DNA of 12,757 bases from a bacterium (GTDB lineage: Bacteria; Ratteibacteria; UBA8468). Below the pieces are notes generated by a model that did no database searches, was not told the origin of the DNA, and worked only from the letters and a program-made list of their open reading frames with translations. The DNA is taken from positions 1 through 12,757 of the forward strand of contig DAOWFY010000039.1 in NCBI GenBank assembly GCA_030637775.1, in the 5' to 3' direction. The number at the start of each line of letters is the position of its first letter. Position 1 is the stretch's first letter. Of the stretch, positions 1 to 6,652 are shown one piece after another. The position numbers and the translations under genes were made by a program.

Positions 1-95
1 ATTACCTTAAAAGCCCAGACAGAAGCGTTCCCAAGGCGTTGGTGGTATTGGCGAAGCTCACAGTATTTCGATGAGAATTTTAGACCTTATTTCAC
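1..95 (+). repeat. Direct repeat, copy 1 (identical to 11073-11167)
   Basis: All 95 bases match 11073-11167 exactly. The first difference is at position 96 (G here, A at 11168), and after a few more bases the alignment needs an 18-nt indel. The repeat begins at the window edge and may extend further upstream. It lies in the coding sequence of two paralogous lipase-like genes, in the same frame in both. Confidence 0.95.
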
Positions 96-198
96 GGATG
101 ATCAGGGTCACAGTTTCCCTGTAGAATCCATATCAACAGAGGAATGGATACCAGAATTGGAAGAAGGCACAGAAGAAGATACAGGCATAACATATTAA
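1..198 (+). CDS. 3' end of a secreted lipase/DNRLRE-domain protein (5' part outside window)
   Basis: Frame 1 is open from the first base to TAA at 196-198, giving 65 residues. It is a paralogue of the last part of the hydrolase at 9318-11252. Positions 1-95 are identical to 11073-11167 and include the Trp/Tyr-rich stretch FPRRWWYWRSSQYF. This is the end of a DNRLRE-type beta-sandwich domain, in which a late strand carries the family's Arg-Pro-Tyr motif (here FRPYF). After residue 34 the two proteins differ in sequence and length, this copy being six codons longer. They converge again on the same acidic 14-residue tail ending in TGITY. The stop lies 16 nt before the clpC ATG. No start or catalytic part is visible, so whether the upstream copy is a full gene cannot be told from here. 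Confidence 0.75.
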   Translation: MTLKAQTEAFPRRWWYWRSSQYFDENFRPYFTDDQGHSFPVESISTEEWIPELEEGTEEDTGITY

Positions 199-207
199 TT
201 TTTGGAG
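187..207 (+). repeat. Shared leader between lipase stop and clpC start (copy of 11241-11261)
   Basis: These 21 bases are identical to 11241-11261. They cover the last three codons and stop of the lipase-like gene and the start of the next gene's leader (AATTTTTGGAG). After position 207 the two copies differ (GCAAAAAATG against ACCAAAAAATAG). The same untranslated leader therefore precedes both clpC and lpxC-fabZ. Confidence 0.9.
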
Positions 208-208
208 G
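204..208 (+). promoter_or_regulatory. Ribosome binding site of clpC
   Basis: GGAGG lies 6 nt before the ATG at 215. This is strong and well spaced, and it fixes the clpC start. Confidence 0.8.
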
Positions 209-214
209 CAAAAA

Positions 215-2635
215 ATGTTTGAGAGATTTACCAATCGGGTAAAGAAGGTTCTGGATCTTGCCAAGGAGCAGGCGGTGCGTTTGGGTCACAGTCAGATTCA
301 GACCGAGCATCTACTGCTTGCTCTTGTTCGGGAAGGTCAAGGAGTGGCTGCCGCCGCCTTAGAGATGATGGGCTTAGATCTTGAACAAATAAAACTGGAG
401 GTAGAAAAACTAATTAGAGTTGGCGCCCCCCTTTTAGTGATTGGGGATATTGCTCTTAGTGCTCAGAGCAAGAAGGCTTTAGAACTTGCGGTAGAGGAGG
501 CAAGAGCTCTTGGGCACAACTACATCGGAACCGAACATTTACTTTTGGGTTTAGTCAGAGAGAGGAATGGCATTGCCGCCCAGGTCCTTGCCAAATTAGG
601 GGTGAGCCTGGAAAAAACGAGGAAGGTAATTATGCAACTTTTAGGAGGAGAGAAATTCCCCTCTCAGATGAAGAAGGGGACGGCGCGGAGAACAAAAACA
701 CCGGCTTTAGATGCCTTTGGAACAGACCTGACCAAATTAGCAAAAGAAGGGAAACTTGATCCGGTCATTGGCCGAGAGAAGGAGATCGAAAGGCTCACTC
801 AAATTCTCTGCCGGAGAAAGAAGAATAATCCGGCTCTTTTAGGAGAGGCGGGAGTGGGAAAGACGGCCATTGTAGAAGGTTTTGCGCAAACGATTGCTTC
901 GGGAAAAGCTCCCGAAATCTTAAAGGACAAGAGGGTGGTGATGCTTGATCTCACCTCAATGGTAGCGGGAACAAAATATCGGGGAGAGTTTGAGAGCAGG
1001 ATTAAAGCGGTAATGAATGAGATTATTAACTTCAAGAATATCATTGTGTTTATCGATGAACTCCATACTCTGGTAGGTGCTGGTGGAGCAGAGGGAGCAA
1101 TTGACGCTTCCAATATCTTAAAGCCCGCTCTTTCCCGGGGTGAGATGCAGTGTATTGGCGCTACTACCCTTAATGAATACCGCAAATATATCGAGAAGGA
1201 CGCTGCTTTGGAAAGAAGGTTCCAGACCGTAATTGTTAACCCTCCTAGCGTAGAAGAGACAATTGAAATCTTAAAGGGTCTGCGCGGAAAGTATGAAACC
1301 CACCATAAAATTAAGATTGCAGATTCCGCCCTTGAGGCAGCCGCCAGACTTTCTGACCGATATATCAGTGGAAGATTCTTGCCGGATAAGGCCATTGATC
1401 TGGTTGACGAAGCAGCCTCCAGGCTCAGGGTCAACCTTTCCATCCTTCCGGCAGAGCTCAAGGAAATGAAAAAGCAAGTTGCTAAAGTAACGGAGGAGAA
1501 GGAGGAGGCCAGTTCCCGCCAGGACTTTGAAAGGGCAGCAAAACTGCGGGATAAGGAACGGGAATTAAAGAAAAGACTCCAGGAGGCAAAGGAAAAATGG
1601 CAGCAGACCCAGCCAAAGGGAAAAAATGAGGTTAGCGAGGAGGAGATTGCCAACATTGTGTCCAACTGGACAGGTGTGCCGGTAGTCCAGCTTCAGAAAG
1701 AGGAAAGTAAAAGGCTGCTGGAGATGGAAAAGGAGATTCATAAGACGGTGGTGGGCCAGGATGAGGCAATCGCGGCAATTTCCCGGGCCATCAGAAGATC
1801 CAGAGCGGGCCTCAAAGATGCCAAGCGACCTATTGGCTCCTTTGTCTTTTTAGGCCCAACCGGCGTGGGTAAAACACTATTGGCCAGAGCATTGGCAGGA
1901 TTCCTCTTTGGCTCTGAGGATACTTTGGTACAGATTGATATGTCCGAATATATGGAGAAGTTTGCTGTAAGCAGGCTTGTTGGTGCTCCTCCAGGTTATG
2001 TTGGCTATGAGGAAGGAGGACAACTTACGGAAAAAATAAGGAGAAAACCATACTCGGTAATTCTTCTTGATGAGATTGAAAAGGCGCATCCGGATGTTTT
2101 CAATATCCTTTTACAGATATTAGAGGATGGGAGATTGACCGATTCTCTGGGAAGAACGGTTGATTTCCGTAACTGCATTCTGATTATGACCTCCAATGTG
2201 GGAGCAGAAATTCTAAAAAGACAGGGAGTTCTTGGCTTTGCCAAGCGGGATGAAGAAACCGGCTATGAGGCAATGAAGAATAAATTATTGGAGGAGGCCA
2301 AGCGCATCTTCCGGCCGGAGTTTCTCAATAGGCTTGATGAGATGATTGTGTTTCGAAACTTAACCAAAGAGGAGCTCTCGAAAATTGCCGATCTGGAGAT
2401 GGCTAAGGTTAAGGAAAGGCTGGCGGAGCAGGAAATTTCCATAGAATTGGATAAGAAAGCCAAGGACTTTTTGATTGTAAAAGGATATGATGAAAAGTTT
2501 GGCGCCCGACCACTACGTAGGGTTATCGGTCGCTACATCGAAGACAAACTCAGTGAGGAGGTTCTCAAAGGCACATACAAGAAGGGAGCAAAAATCAAGA
2601 TCACCGCCGATGGGGAAAAATTGATCTTTAAATAA
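215..2635 (+). CDS. clpC: ATP-dependent Clp protease ATP-binding subunit ClpC
   Basis: Cytosolic AAA+ unfoldase (HSP100, class I) that threads proteins into the ClpP peptidase. The 806 residues match the usual ClpC length. Two N-terminal repeats each carry EHLLL (about 1-75 and 80-150). NBD1 has a Walker A GEAGVGKT at 210-217 and a Walker B ending FIDELHTL. A UVR-type motif starting at D437 (DFERAAKLRD) in the short middle domain separates ClpC from ClpB and ClpA. NBD2 has a Walker A GPTGVGKT at 547-554, the pore loop GAPPGYVGY, and LLDEIEKAHPD. An LGF tripeptide at 673-675 fits the ClpP-binding loop, so it should be a true ClpP partner. No clpP, ctsR or mcsAB is in the window. No frameshift or missing motif is seen. 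The first codons are the source of, or share a source with, the fragment at 6609-6644. Confidence 0.97.
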   Translation: MFERFTNRVKKVLDLAKEQAVRLGHSQIQTEHLLLALVREGQGVAAAALEMMGLDLEQIKLEVEKLIRVGAPLLVIGDIALSAQSKKALELAVEEARALGHNYIGTEHLLLGLVRERNGIAAQVLAKLGVSLEKTRKVIMQLLGGEKFPSQMKKGTARRTKTPALDAFGTDLTKLAKEGKLDPVIGREKEIERLTQILCRRKKNNPALLGEAGVGKTAIVEGFAQTIASGKAPEILKDKRVVMLDLTSMVAGTKYRGEFESRIKAVMNEIINFKNIIVFIDELHTLVGAGGAEGAIDASNILKPALSRGEMQCIGATTLNEYRKYIEKDAALERRFQTVIVNPPSVEETIEILKGLRGKYETHHKIKIADSALEAAARLSDRYISGRFLPDKAIDLVDEAASRLRVNLSILPAELKEMKKQVAKVTEEKEEASSRQDFERAAKLRDKERELKKRLQEAKEKWQQTQPKGKNEVSEEEIANIVSNWTGVPVVQLQKEESKRLLEMEKEIHKTVVGQDEAIAAISRAIRRSRAGLKDAKRPIGSFVFLGPTGVGKTLLARALAGFLFGSEDTLVQIDMSEYMEKFAVSRLVGAPPGYVGYEEGGQLTEKIRRKPYSVILLDEIEKAHPDVFNILLQILEDGRLTDSLGRTVDFRNCILIMTSNVGAEILKRQGVLGFAKRDEETGYEAMKNKLLEEAKRIFRPEFLNRLDEMIVFRNLTKEELSKIADLEMAKVKERLAEQEISIELDKKAKDFLIVKGYDEKFGARPLRRVIGRYIEDKLSEEVLKGTYKKGAKIKITADGEKLIFK

Positions 2636-2636
2636 A

Positions 2637-2660
2637 GGGGTCAGGTCTCAACATTTGACA
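2637..2660 (+). repeat. Possible REP/RAYT-type repeat end in front of bamA
   Basis: The short gap between clpC and bamA begins with GGGGTCAGGTCTCAACA and continues into TTTGACA. From memory, GGGTCAGGTCT-type sequences recur at the ends of elements tied to Y1 (REP-associated) transposases in many bacteria. Only one copy is visible here and no transposase is present, so this is a resemblance and not a demonstrated repeat. It replaces any recognisable Shine-Dalgarno for bamA. Confidence 0.35.
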
Positions 2661-2665
2661 AAATT

Positions 2666-4924
2666 ATGAGAAAAGTTTTTCTTTTTAGCCTTTTTTTATT
2701 TTTTTTAATCGGTGGGAGGGGGTTGTACGCGGAAGAAAAAGTAATAAGTTCTATTAAAGTAGAAGGAAATGAACTTGTCAGTTCGGAGCGGATTCTTTCT
2801 CTTCTGCGGACAAAGGTTGGCAAGCCCTTCTCGAAGACCACCTTAGAGGAAGATATCAGACGGCTCTATCAGAGCGGCTATTTCTCCGATATCAAGGTGA
2901 TAGAGGAGGAAGAGAAAGAAGGAATTGCTCTTACCATCAAGGTAGAGGAAAATCCGATCATTGTCAATATTTCTATCAGAGGGAACAAAATCTTTAGAAA
3001 AAGCAATATCAGAAAAGAACTTCCCTTTAAAGTGGGGGATCTCTATAGTGAGAAGAAATTAAAGGATGCAGTCTCTGCCATCAACGACCTTTACGAGAAA
3101 AAGGGGGTTTTCTTTACAGAGATAAGACCGGAGGTAGAGATAAAGGAGAAGAAAGCAACCATTTTCTTTTACCTTAAGGAGGGAAAGCGAGGAAGAGTCA
3201 CCAAGATCCAGTTTGAAGGAAATAAAACATTTTCCGATAAAAAGATAAAAAGAAAAATGAAAATAAAGCAACGGGGATTCTTCAGACTGGGCACATTTAA
3301 GAAAGAGGCATTGGAGGAGGATAAAGCCAGAATTATCGCCTTCTATAAGGGAAATGGATTCGCTCAAGTTCAAATCAAGGAGGTAAAAGTTATCCCGGAT
3401 AGGAAGAAGAAAAAGATTACCATTAAGATTGTCATTGATGAGGGAATGAGATTTTACTTAGGAGAAAGAAAGATTGAAGGCAGACTACTTTTTCCTGCGG
3501 ATGAATTAAAAGAAAGACTCTTCCTTGAAACCGGTAGTCCGTATGTAGAGAGAAAGGTTGCTTCCGAAAGTGATTCTTTGAGAAGCTATTACTTGGATAG
3601 AGGTTATCTTTTAGCAAGAGTTGAAACCATTCCGGTATTTAATTCTGCCACCAAGAGAATTGATGTTACCTACAGGATTGAGCCCGGGGAGATCATCTCC
3701 ATCGAGGAGATAAAGATAAAGGGGAATAAAATAACCAAGGATAATGTGCTCCGCCGGCAACTAAAGGTTAAACCGGGGGAGGTCTTCTCGGGAAAAAAAT
3801 TAAGGAAGAGCCTTGTAGCCCTCTCTGACCTTGGCTATTTTGAGGATATTGATGTGGATACAGAACCAGGCACACAGCCCGACAGAAGAAACCTTGCTTT
3901 GAAGGTAGATGAGAAGGAGAAAACCGGTCTTTTCCTCTTTGGAGCCGGTTATAGCAGTGTCGATAGATTTATTGGCATTATTGGGGTGGAGCAGACAAAT
4001 TTTGACTGGAAAGGCTGGCCGCATTTTGTGGGGGGAGGCCAGAATATCAAACTACAGTCAGAGTTTGGAGCCGAGAAGAGAGAATACTATCTCTCCTTCA
4101 CTAATCCCTGGATCTTTGATAAGCCGATTTCCTTTGGATTTGATATCTATTCTATTGAGCAGGAATGGGATGAGTATACAGAAGGCAGGCTTGGAGGAGA
4201 TATAAGACTGGCAAGACGTTTTCTCGATGGACTTTATGTTCTCTCCCTTATGCCGAAGAGTGAAGAAATTGAAATCTCAGATATTGATGAGGAGAGTGTC
4301 TCTGAGGATCTATTAAAGGAGGAGGGCAAGAACTGGATTAATAGCATCACCGTCGGTTTTACCCGGGACAGCCGAGATTCAAAGATTAGGCCTACCTCTG
4401 GTTCCAAGAATAGTATCGCAGTACAATACGCTGGTTTAGGAGGGGACAAGGAGTTTACGAAGGAGATTTTAGAATCTACTTTTTATTTTCCTTTGCCGAA
4501 AAATTTTGTCCTTTCTTCTCGTACTCAATTTGGTATTGCCCAGGACAATATCCCCATCTATGAGAAATTCTATGCGGGAGGAGCCGATACCGTTCGGGGA
4601 TATGAGGAGCGCTCGGTTGGACCAAAGGATGAATCTGATAATCCCATTGGAGGCAAGACAATTCTTTTAGAAAATTTGGAAATAACCCATCCCCTTTACA
4701 AAGACATTTTGTATTGGGCAGTTTTCTTTGATGCCGGGAATGTCTGGGATGAGCTGGAAAACGTTGAGCTTGCTGAGATTAGAAAAGGGGTGGGTGCGGG
4801 CATCCGGATTAAGGTTCCTTTCTTCCAGATTCCCATCAGGATAGATTATGGTTATCCTTTAAACCCAGAGCCAGGAGAAAAGCAAGAAGGAAGGTTCCAT
4901 TTTACAATGCAGTGGGGATTCTGA
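2666..4924 (+). CDS. bamA: Outer membrane protein assembly factor BamA (Omp85)
   Basis: Central component of the BAM complex, which folds and inserts beta-barrel proteins into the outer membrane. At 752 residues it is near the family norm. A signal peptide covers about 1-22 (hydrophobic core VFLFSLFLFFLI, cleavage after LYA). Five POTRA domains follow at roughly 24-95, 96-175, 176-260, 261-342 and 343-420, each with the recurring G-N/K strand and a Y-x-x-x-G-Y/F helix end. The rest is a 16-strand-type barrel beginning TGLFLFGAGYS. The conserved L6 motif is VRGY at 643-646 (VRGF/Y in the family), and the protein ends in Phe (MQWGF), the usual terminal aromatic. The ATG has no clear Shine-Dalgarno and follows a repeat-like sequence. 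The ompH chaperone gene follows at once, as in many diderms. Confidence 0.96.
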   Translation: MRKVFLFSLFLFFLIGGRGLYAEEKVISSIKVEGNELVSSERILSLLRTKVGKPFSKTTLEEDIRRLYQSGYFSDIKVIEEEEKEGIALTIKVEENPIIVNISIRGNKIFRKSNIRKELPFKVGDLYSEKKLKDAVSAINDLYEKKGVFFTEIRPEVEIKEKKATIFFYLKEGKRGRVTKIQFEGNKTFSDKKIKRKMKIKQRGFFRLGTFKKEALEEDKARIIAFYKGNGFAQVQIKEVKVIPDRKKKKITIKIVIDEGMRFYLGERKIEGRLLFPADELKERLFLETGSPYVERKVASESDSLRSYYLDRGYLLARVETIPVFNSATKRIDVTYRIEPGEIISIEEIKIKGNKITKDNVLRRQLKVKPGEVFSGKKLRKSLVALSDLGYFEDIDVDTEPGTQPDRRNLALKVDEKEKTGLFLFGAGYSSVDRFIGIIGVEQTNFDWKGWPHFVGGGQNIKLQSEFGAEKREYYLSFTNPWIFDKPISFGFDIYSIEQEWDEYTEGRLGGDIRLARRFLDGLYVLSLMPKSEEIEISDIDEESVSEDLLKEEGKNWINSITVGFTRDSRDSKIRPTSGSKNSIAVQYAGLGGDKEFTKEILESTFYFPLPKNFVLSSRTQFGIAQDNIPIYEKFYAGGADTVRGYEERSVGPKDESDNPIGGKTILLENLEITHPLYKDILYWAVFFDAGNVWDELENVELAEIRKGVGAGIRIKVPFFQIPIRIDYGYPLNPEPGEKQEGRFHFTMQWGF

Positions 4925-4925
4925 C

Positions 4926-4973
4926 GGCAACGGTCCTTTATTTTGCTCTCTACGCTACATAAAGACCATTGCC
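4926..4973 (+). other. Imperfect hairpin between bamA and ompH
   Basis: The arms 4926-4941 and 4959-4973 are inverted repeats enclosing a 17-nt loop. In RNA the stem would have 14 pairs in two runs (5 and 9), broken by one mismatch (C4931/A4968) and one bulged C4936. No U-run follows, so it is not a typical intrinsic terminator. It could be an RNA processing or stability hairpin that sets the bamA:ompH ratio, or a small palindromic repeat. Confidence 0.6.
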
Positions 4974-4990
4974 TTATTGTTTATTGAAAA

Positions 4991-4996
4991 AAGGAG
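4991..4996 (+). promoter_or_regulatory. Ribosome binding site that fixes the ompH start
   Basis: AAGGAG lies 5 nt before the ATG at 5002. It supports that ATG over an in-frame TTG at 4969, which lies inside the right arm of the hairpin and would put extra residues in front of the signal peptide. Confidence 0.8.
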
Positions 4997-5001
4997 AAAG
5001 A

Positions 5002-5544
5002 ATGTTTACAAAAAAGGTCTCATTAGGTCTTATAATTCTGTGTTTTTTGGGGTTGATGGCAAAGGTGCCGGAAAGCTGGGGAGCAACATTAAAGATTGGC
5101 TATATCGATATTACCGAAGCATTTGAAGGGTACCACAAAACCCAAAAGAGCGAGAAGGAGTTTCAGGCGGAAAAGAAGAAAAAACAGGAGGAGATTAAAA
5201 AGCGGGAGGAAAAAATAAAATCATTAAGCGCGGAGTTAGAAAAAAAGAAGAGGATCTTAAAGAAAGAAGAGGTGGCAAAAAGAAACGAGGAAATAAAGAA
5301 AAGGACTGCCGAACTCAGAGAATTTATGATCAAGGCAAATGTAGAATTACGTGAAGAGAATGCTCGGTTAATAAAGGAACTATCTGCCGATATTGAAGAA
5401 GCGATTAAAAATTTTGCCAAGAGCAGAAGATATAGTATAATATTAAGAAAGGAATCCGACTTGCGGATTTCTCCCTTACTTTTTGCTCCCAAGAGTATGG
5501 ATCTGACTGAAGAATTTATTAAGTTTCTGAACAAGAAAAAATAA
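5002..5544 (+). CDS. ompH: OmpH/Skp family periplasmic chaperone
   Basis: Periplasmic holdase that carries unfolded outer-membrane proteins to BamA. The start at 5002 gives 180 residues, close to the usual Skp length. The signal peptide is about 1-27 ([20 protein letters not shown] then a WGA cleavage region). The mature start [15 protein letters not shown] matches the family's first beta-strand and helix (G-x-(V/I)D-...-(A/V)F). The centre, about 45-135, is a long Lys/Glu-rich coiled coil forming the tentacles. The C-terminal end ([15 protein letters not shown]...[13 protein letters not shown]) matches the last strand and helix of the fold. The position between bamA and lpxD is the classic one. 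The stop overlaps the lpxD ATG by one base, so translation is probably coupled. Confidence 0.93.
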   Translation: MFTKKVSLGLIILCFLGLMAKVPESWGATLKIGYIDITEAFEGYHKTQKSEKEFQAEKKKKQEEIKKREEKIKSLSAELEKKKRILKKEEVAKRNEEIKKRTAELREFMIKANVELREENARLIKELSADIEEAIKNFAKSRRYSIILRKESDLRISPLLFAPKSMDLTEEFIKFLNKKK

Positions 5545-6578
5545 TGCGTAAAAGATTAAAAGAGATTGCAGAAACTGTAGGGGGTAAGATAATCGGGGAT
5601 GGCAATACGATTATCACGGGCATCTCCGGAATTATCGAGGCAAAAAAGGGAGATATCGCCTTTGTCGCCAATCGCAAATATCTTCATCTGATGGAGAAGA
5701 CAAAAGCATCCGCCATTCTTGTCTTTCCCAATATTACCAATTCCTCCAGGCCCTTAATTCAGGTTGAGAATCCCTCCCTGGCCTTCTCCAAGATTATTTC
5801 CTCAATCGGTCCCGAGCCAATTCAATTTCCCCCAAGCATCCATCCTACAGCGGTCATTGGAGAGAATGTAAAATTGGGAAAGAATGTCTCCATTCAGCCC
5901 TATGTGGTGATTGAGGACAATAGCAAAATCGGAGACCATACCACCCTCTGTAGTGGTGTCTACATTGGCCATTACACGCAAATTGGCAACAATTGCCGCA
6001 TCTATCCTTATGTCTCGATCCGGGAAAGAATTATCATTGGCAATCGGGTAATTGTCCATTCCGGGACCATAATCGGCAGTGACGGATTCGGTTTTGCCGC
6101 GCTAAGAGGAGTCCACCACAAGATTCCCCAGATTGGGACGGTGGTGATTGAAGATGATGTGGAGATTGGAGCAAATGTTACCATTGATCGCGCCCGCTTT
6201 GATAAGACCTGGATTAAGAAAGGGGTAAAGATCGATAATCTGGTTCAGATTGCCCATAATGTTGTCATCGGAGAAAATTCGATCATCGTGGCGCAGGTGG
6301 GCATTTCCGGAAGTACTACCATCGGTAAGAATGTCATTATTGCTGGTCAGGCCGGTCTCATCGGCCATATCACCGTCGGTGATAATGCAGTTATTGCAGG
6401 AAAAAGTGGGGTAACGAAGGACATTCCCGCCAATCTTCATGTCTCCGGTTTCCCGGCGCGGGAAAAGGGAAGGGATATGAAGGCCTATGCCTACATCTCA
6501 AGATTCCCAAAACTTCTCAAGAAGATAGCCATCTTAGAGGAAAGGATAAAAAAATTAGAAGAGAAAACCAAAAAATAA
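5544..6578 (+). CDS. lpxD: UDP-3-O-(3-hydroxyacyl)glucosamine N-acyltransferase LpxD
   Basis: Third enzyme of lipid A synthesis. It transfers a 3-hydroxyacyl chain from ACP to the 2-amino group of UDP-3-O-acyl-glucosamine, the product of LpxC, in the cytosol. The 344 residues fit the family. The N-terminal uridine-binding domain covers about 1-100 and contains the typical [15 protein letters not shown] left-handed beta-helix of hexapeptide repeats covers about 100-300. The catalytic His is H238 in QIAHNVVIG, equivalent to His239 of the E. coli enzyme. GSDGFGFA and the hinge GFPAREK are also conserved, and a C-terminal helix ends the protein. The ATG overlaps the ompH stop (TAATG) and has no clear Shine-Dalgarno of its own. 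The enzyme acts just after LpxC, whose gene is now 4.7 kb away. Confidence 0.96.
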   Translation: MRKRLKEIAETVGGKIIGDGNTIITGISGIIEAKKGDIAFVANRKYLHLMEKTKASAILVFPNITNSSRPLIQVENPSLAFSKIISSIGPEPIQFPPSIHPTAVIGENVKLGKNVSIQPYVVIEDNSKIGDHTTLCSGVYIGHYTQIGNNCRIYPYVSIRERIIIGNRVIVHSGTIIGSDGFGFAALRGVHHKIPQIGTVVIEDDVEIGANVTIDRARFDKTWIKKGVKIDNLVQIAHNVVIGENSIIVAQVGISGSTTIGKNVIIAGQAGLIGHITVGDNAVIAGKSGVTKDIPANLHVSGFPAREKGRDMKAYAYISRFPKLLKKIAILEERIKKLEEKTKK

Positions 6579-6608
6579 CCACAGATTATACCACGAAAGC
6601 ACGAAAAA
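6579..6608 (+). repeat. Low-complexity intergenic element (CCACAGATTA / CACGAAAGCACGAAA type)
   Basis: Directly after the lpxD stop lie CCACAGATTATACC and then ACGAAAGCACGAAAA, an internally repetitive run. Similar CCACAGATTA and CACGAAG/CACGAAA strings are, from memory, common intergenic repeats in several bacterial phyla. Only one copy is present here. It marks the junction between lpxD and the inserted block. Confidence 0.35.
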
Positions 6609-6644
6609 AATCGGGTAAAGAAGGTTTTGGATCTTGCCAAGGAG
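6609..6644 (+). repeat. Fragment of the clpC 5' coding region reused as a leader and ribosome binding site
   Basis: These 36 bases match 233-268 inside clpC at 35 positions. The single difference is T6627 against C251. The match starts and stops abruptly on both sides. The fragment is out of coding context here, because no ATG precedes it in frame. Its last bases, AAGGAG (6639-6644), lie 8 nt before the ATG at 6653, so a piece of clpC coding sequence serves as the Shine-Dalgarno of the first block gene. It marks the left edge of the block between lpxD and lpxC. Confidence 0.9.
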
Positions 6645-6652
6645 ACAAAAAA

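Noticed and set aside
1-95. The repeat as a pure assembly artefact
   Set aside because: The exact repeat begins at the window edge, which could reflect an assembly break. However, the two copies later diverge with synonymous changes and a different length, so they are real separate sequences. Coverage should still be checked.
799-1665. Long open frame on the minus strand inside clpC (288 codons)
   Set aside because: It lies entirely opposite a clearly conserved clpC, is rich in Ser/Leu as expected of an antisense shadow, and shows no domain motif or ribosome binding site.
2655-2660. TTGACA as a -35 box for bamA
   Set aside because: A promoter from this box would start transcription inside the bamA coding region, and no -10 is visible at the right distance. 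It fits better as part of the repeat-like motif.
3909-4205. 98-codon + strand frame inside bamA
   Set aside because: It overlaps the conserved POTRA5/barrel region of bamA in another frame and has no recognisable features.
5163-5534. Minus-strand frame opposite ompH (123 codons)
   Set aside because: Its Phe/Ser/Leu-rich composition is the complement of the Lys/Glu-rich Skp coiled coil.
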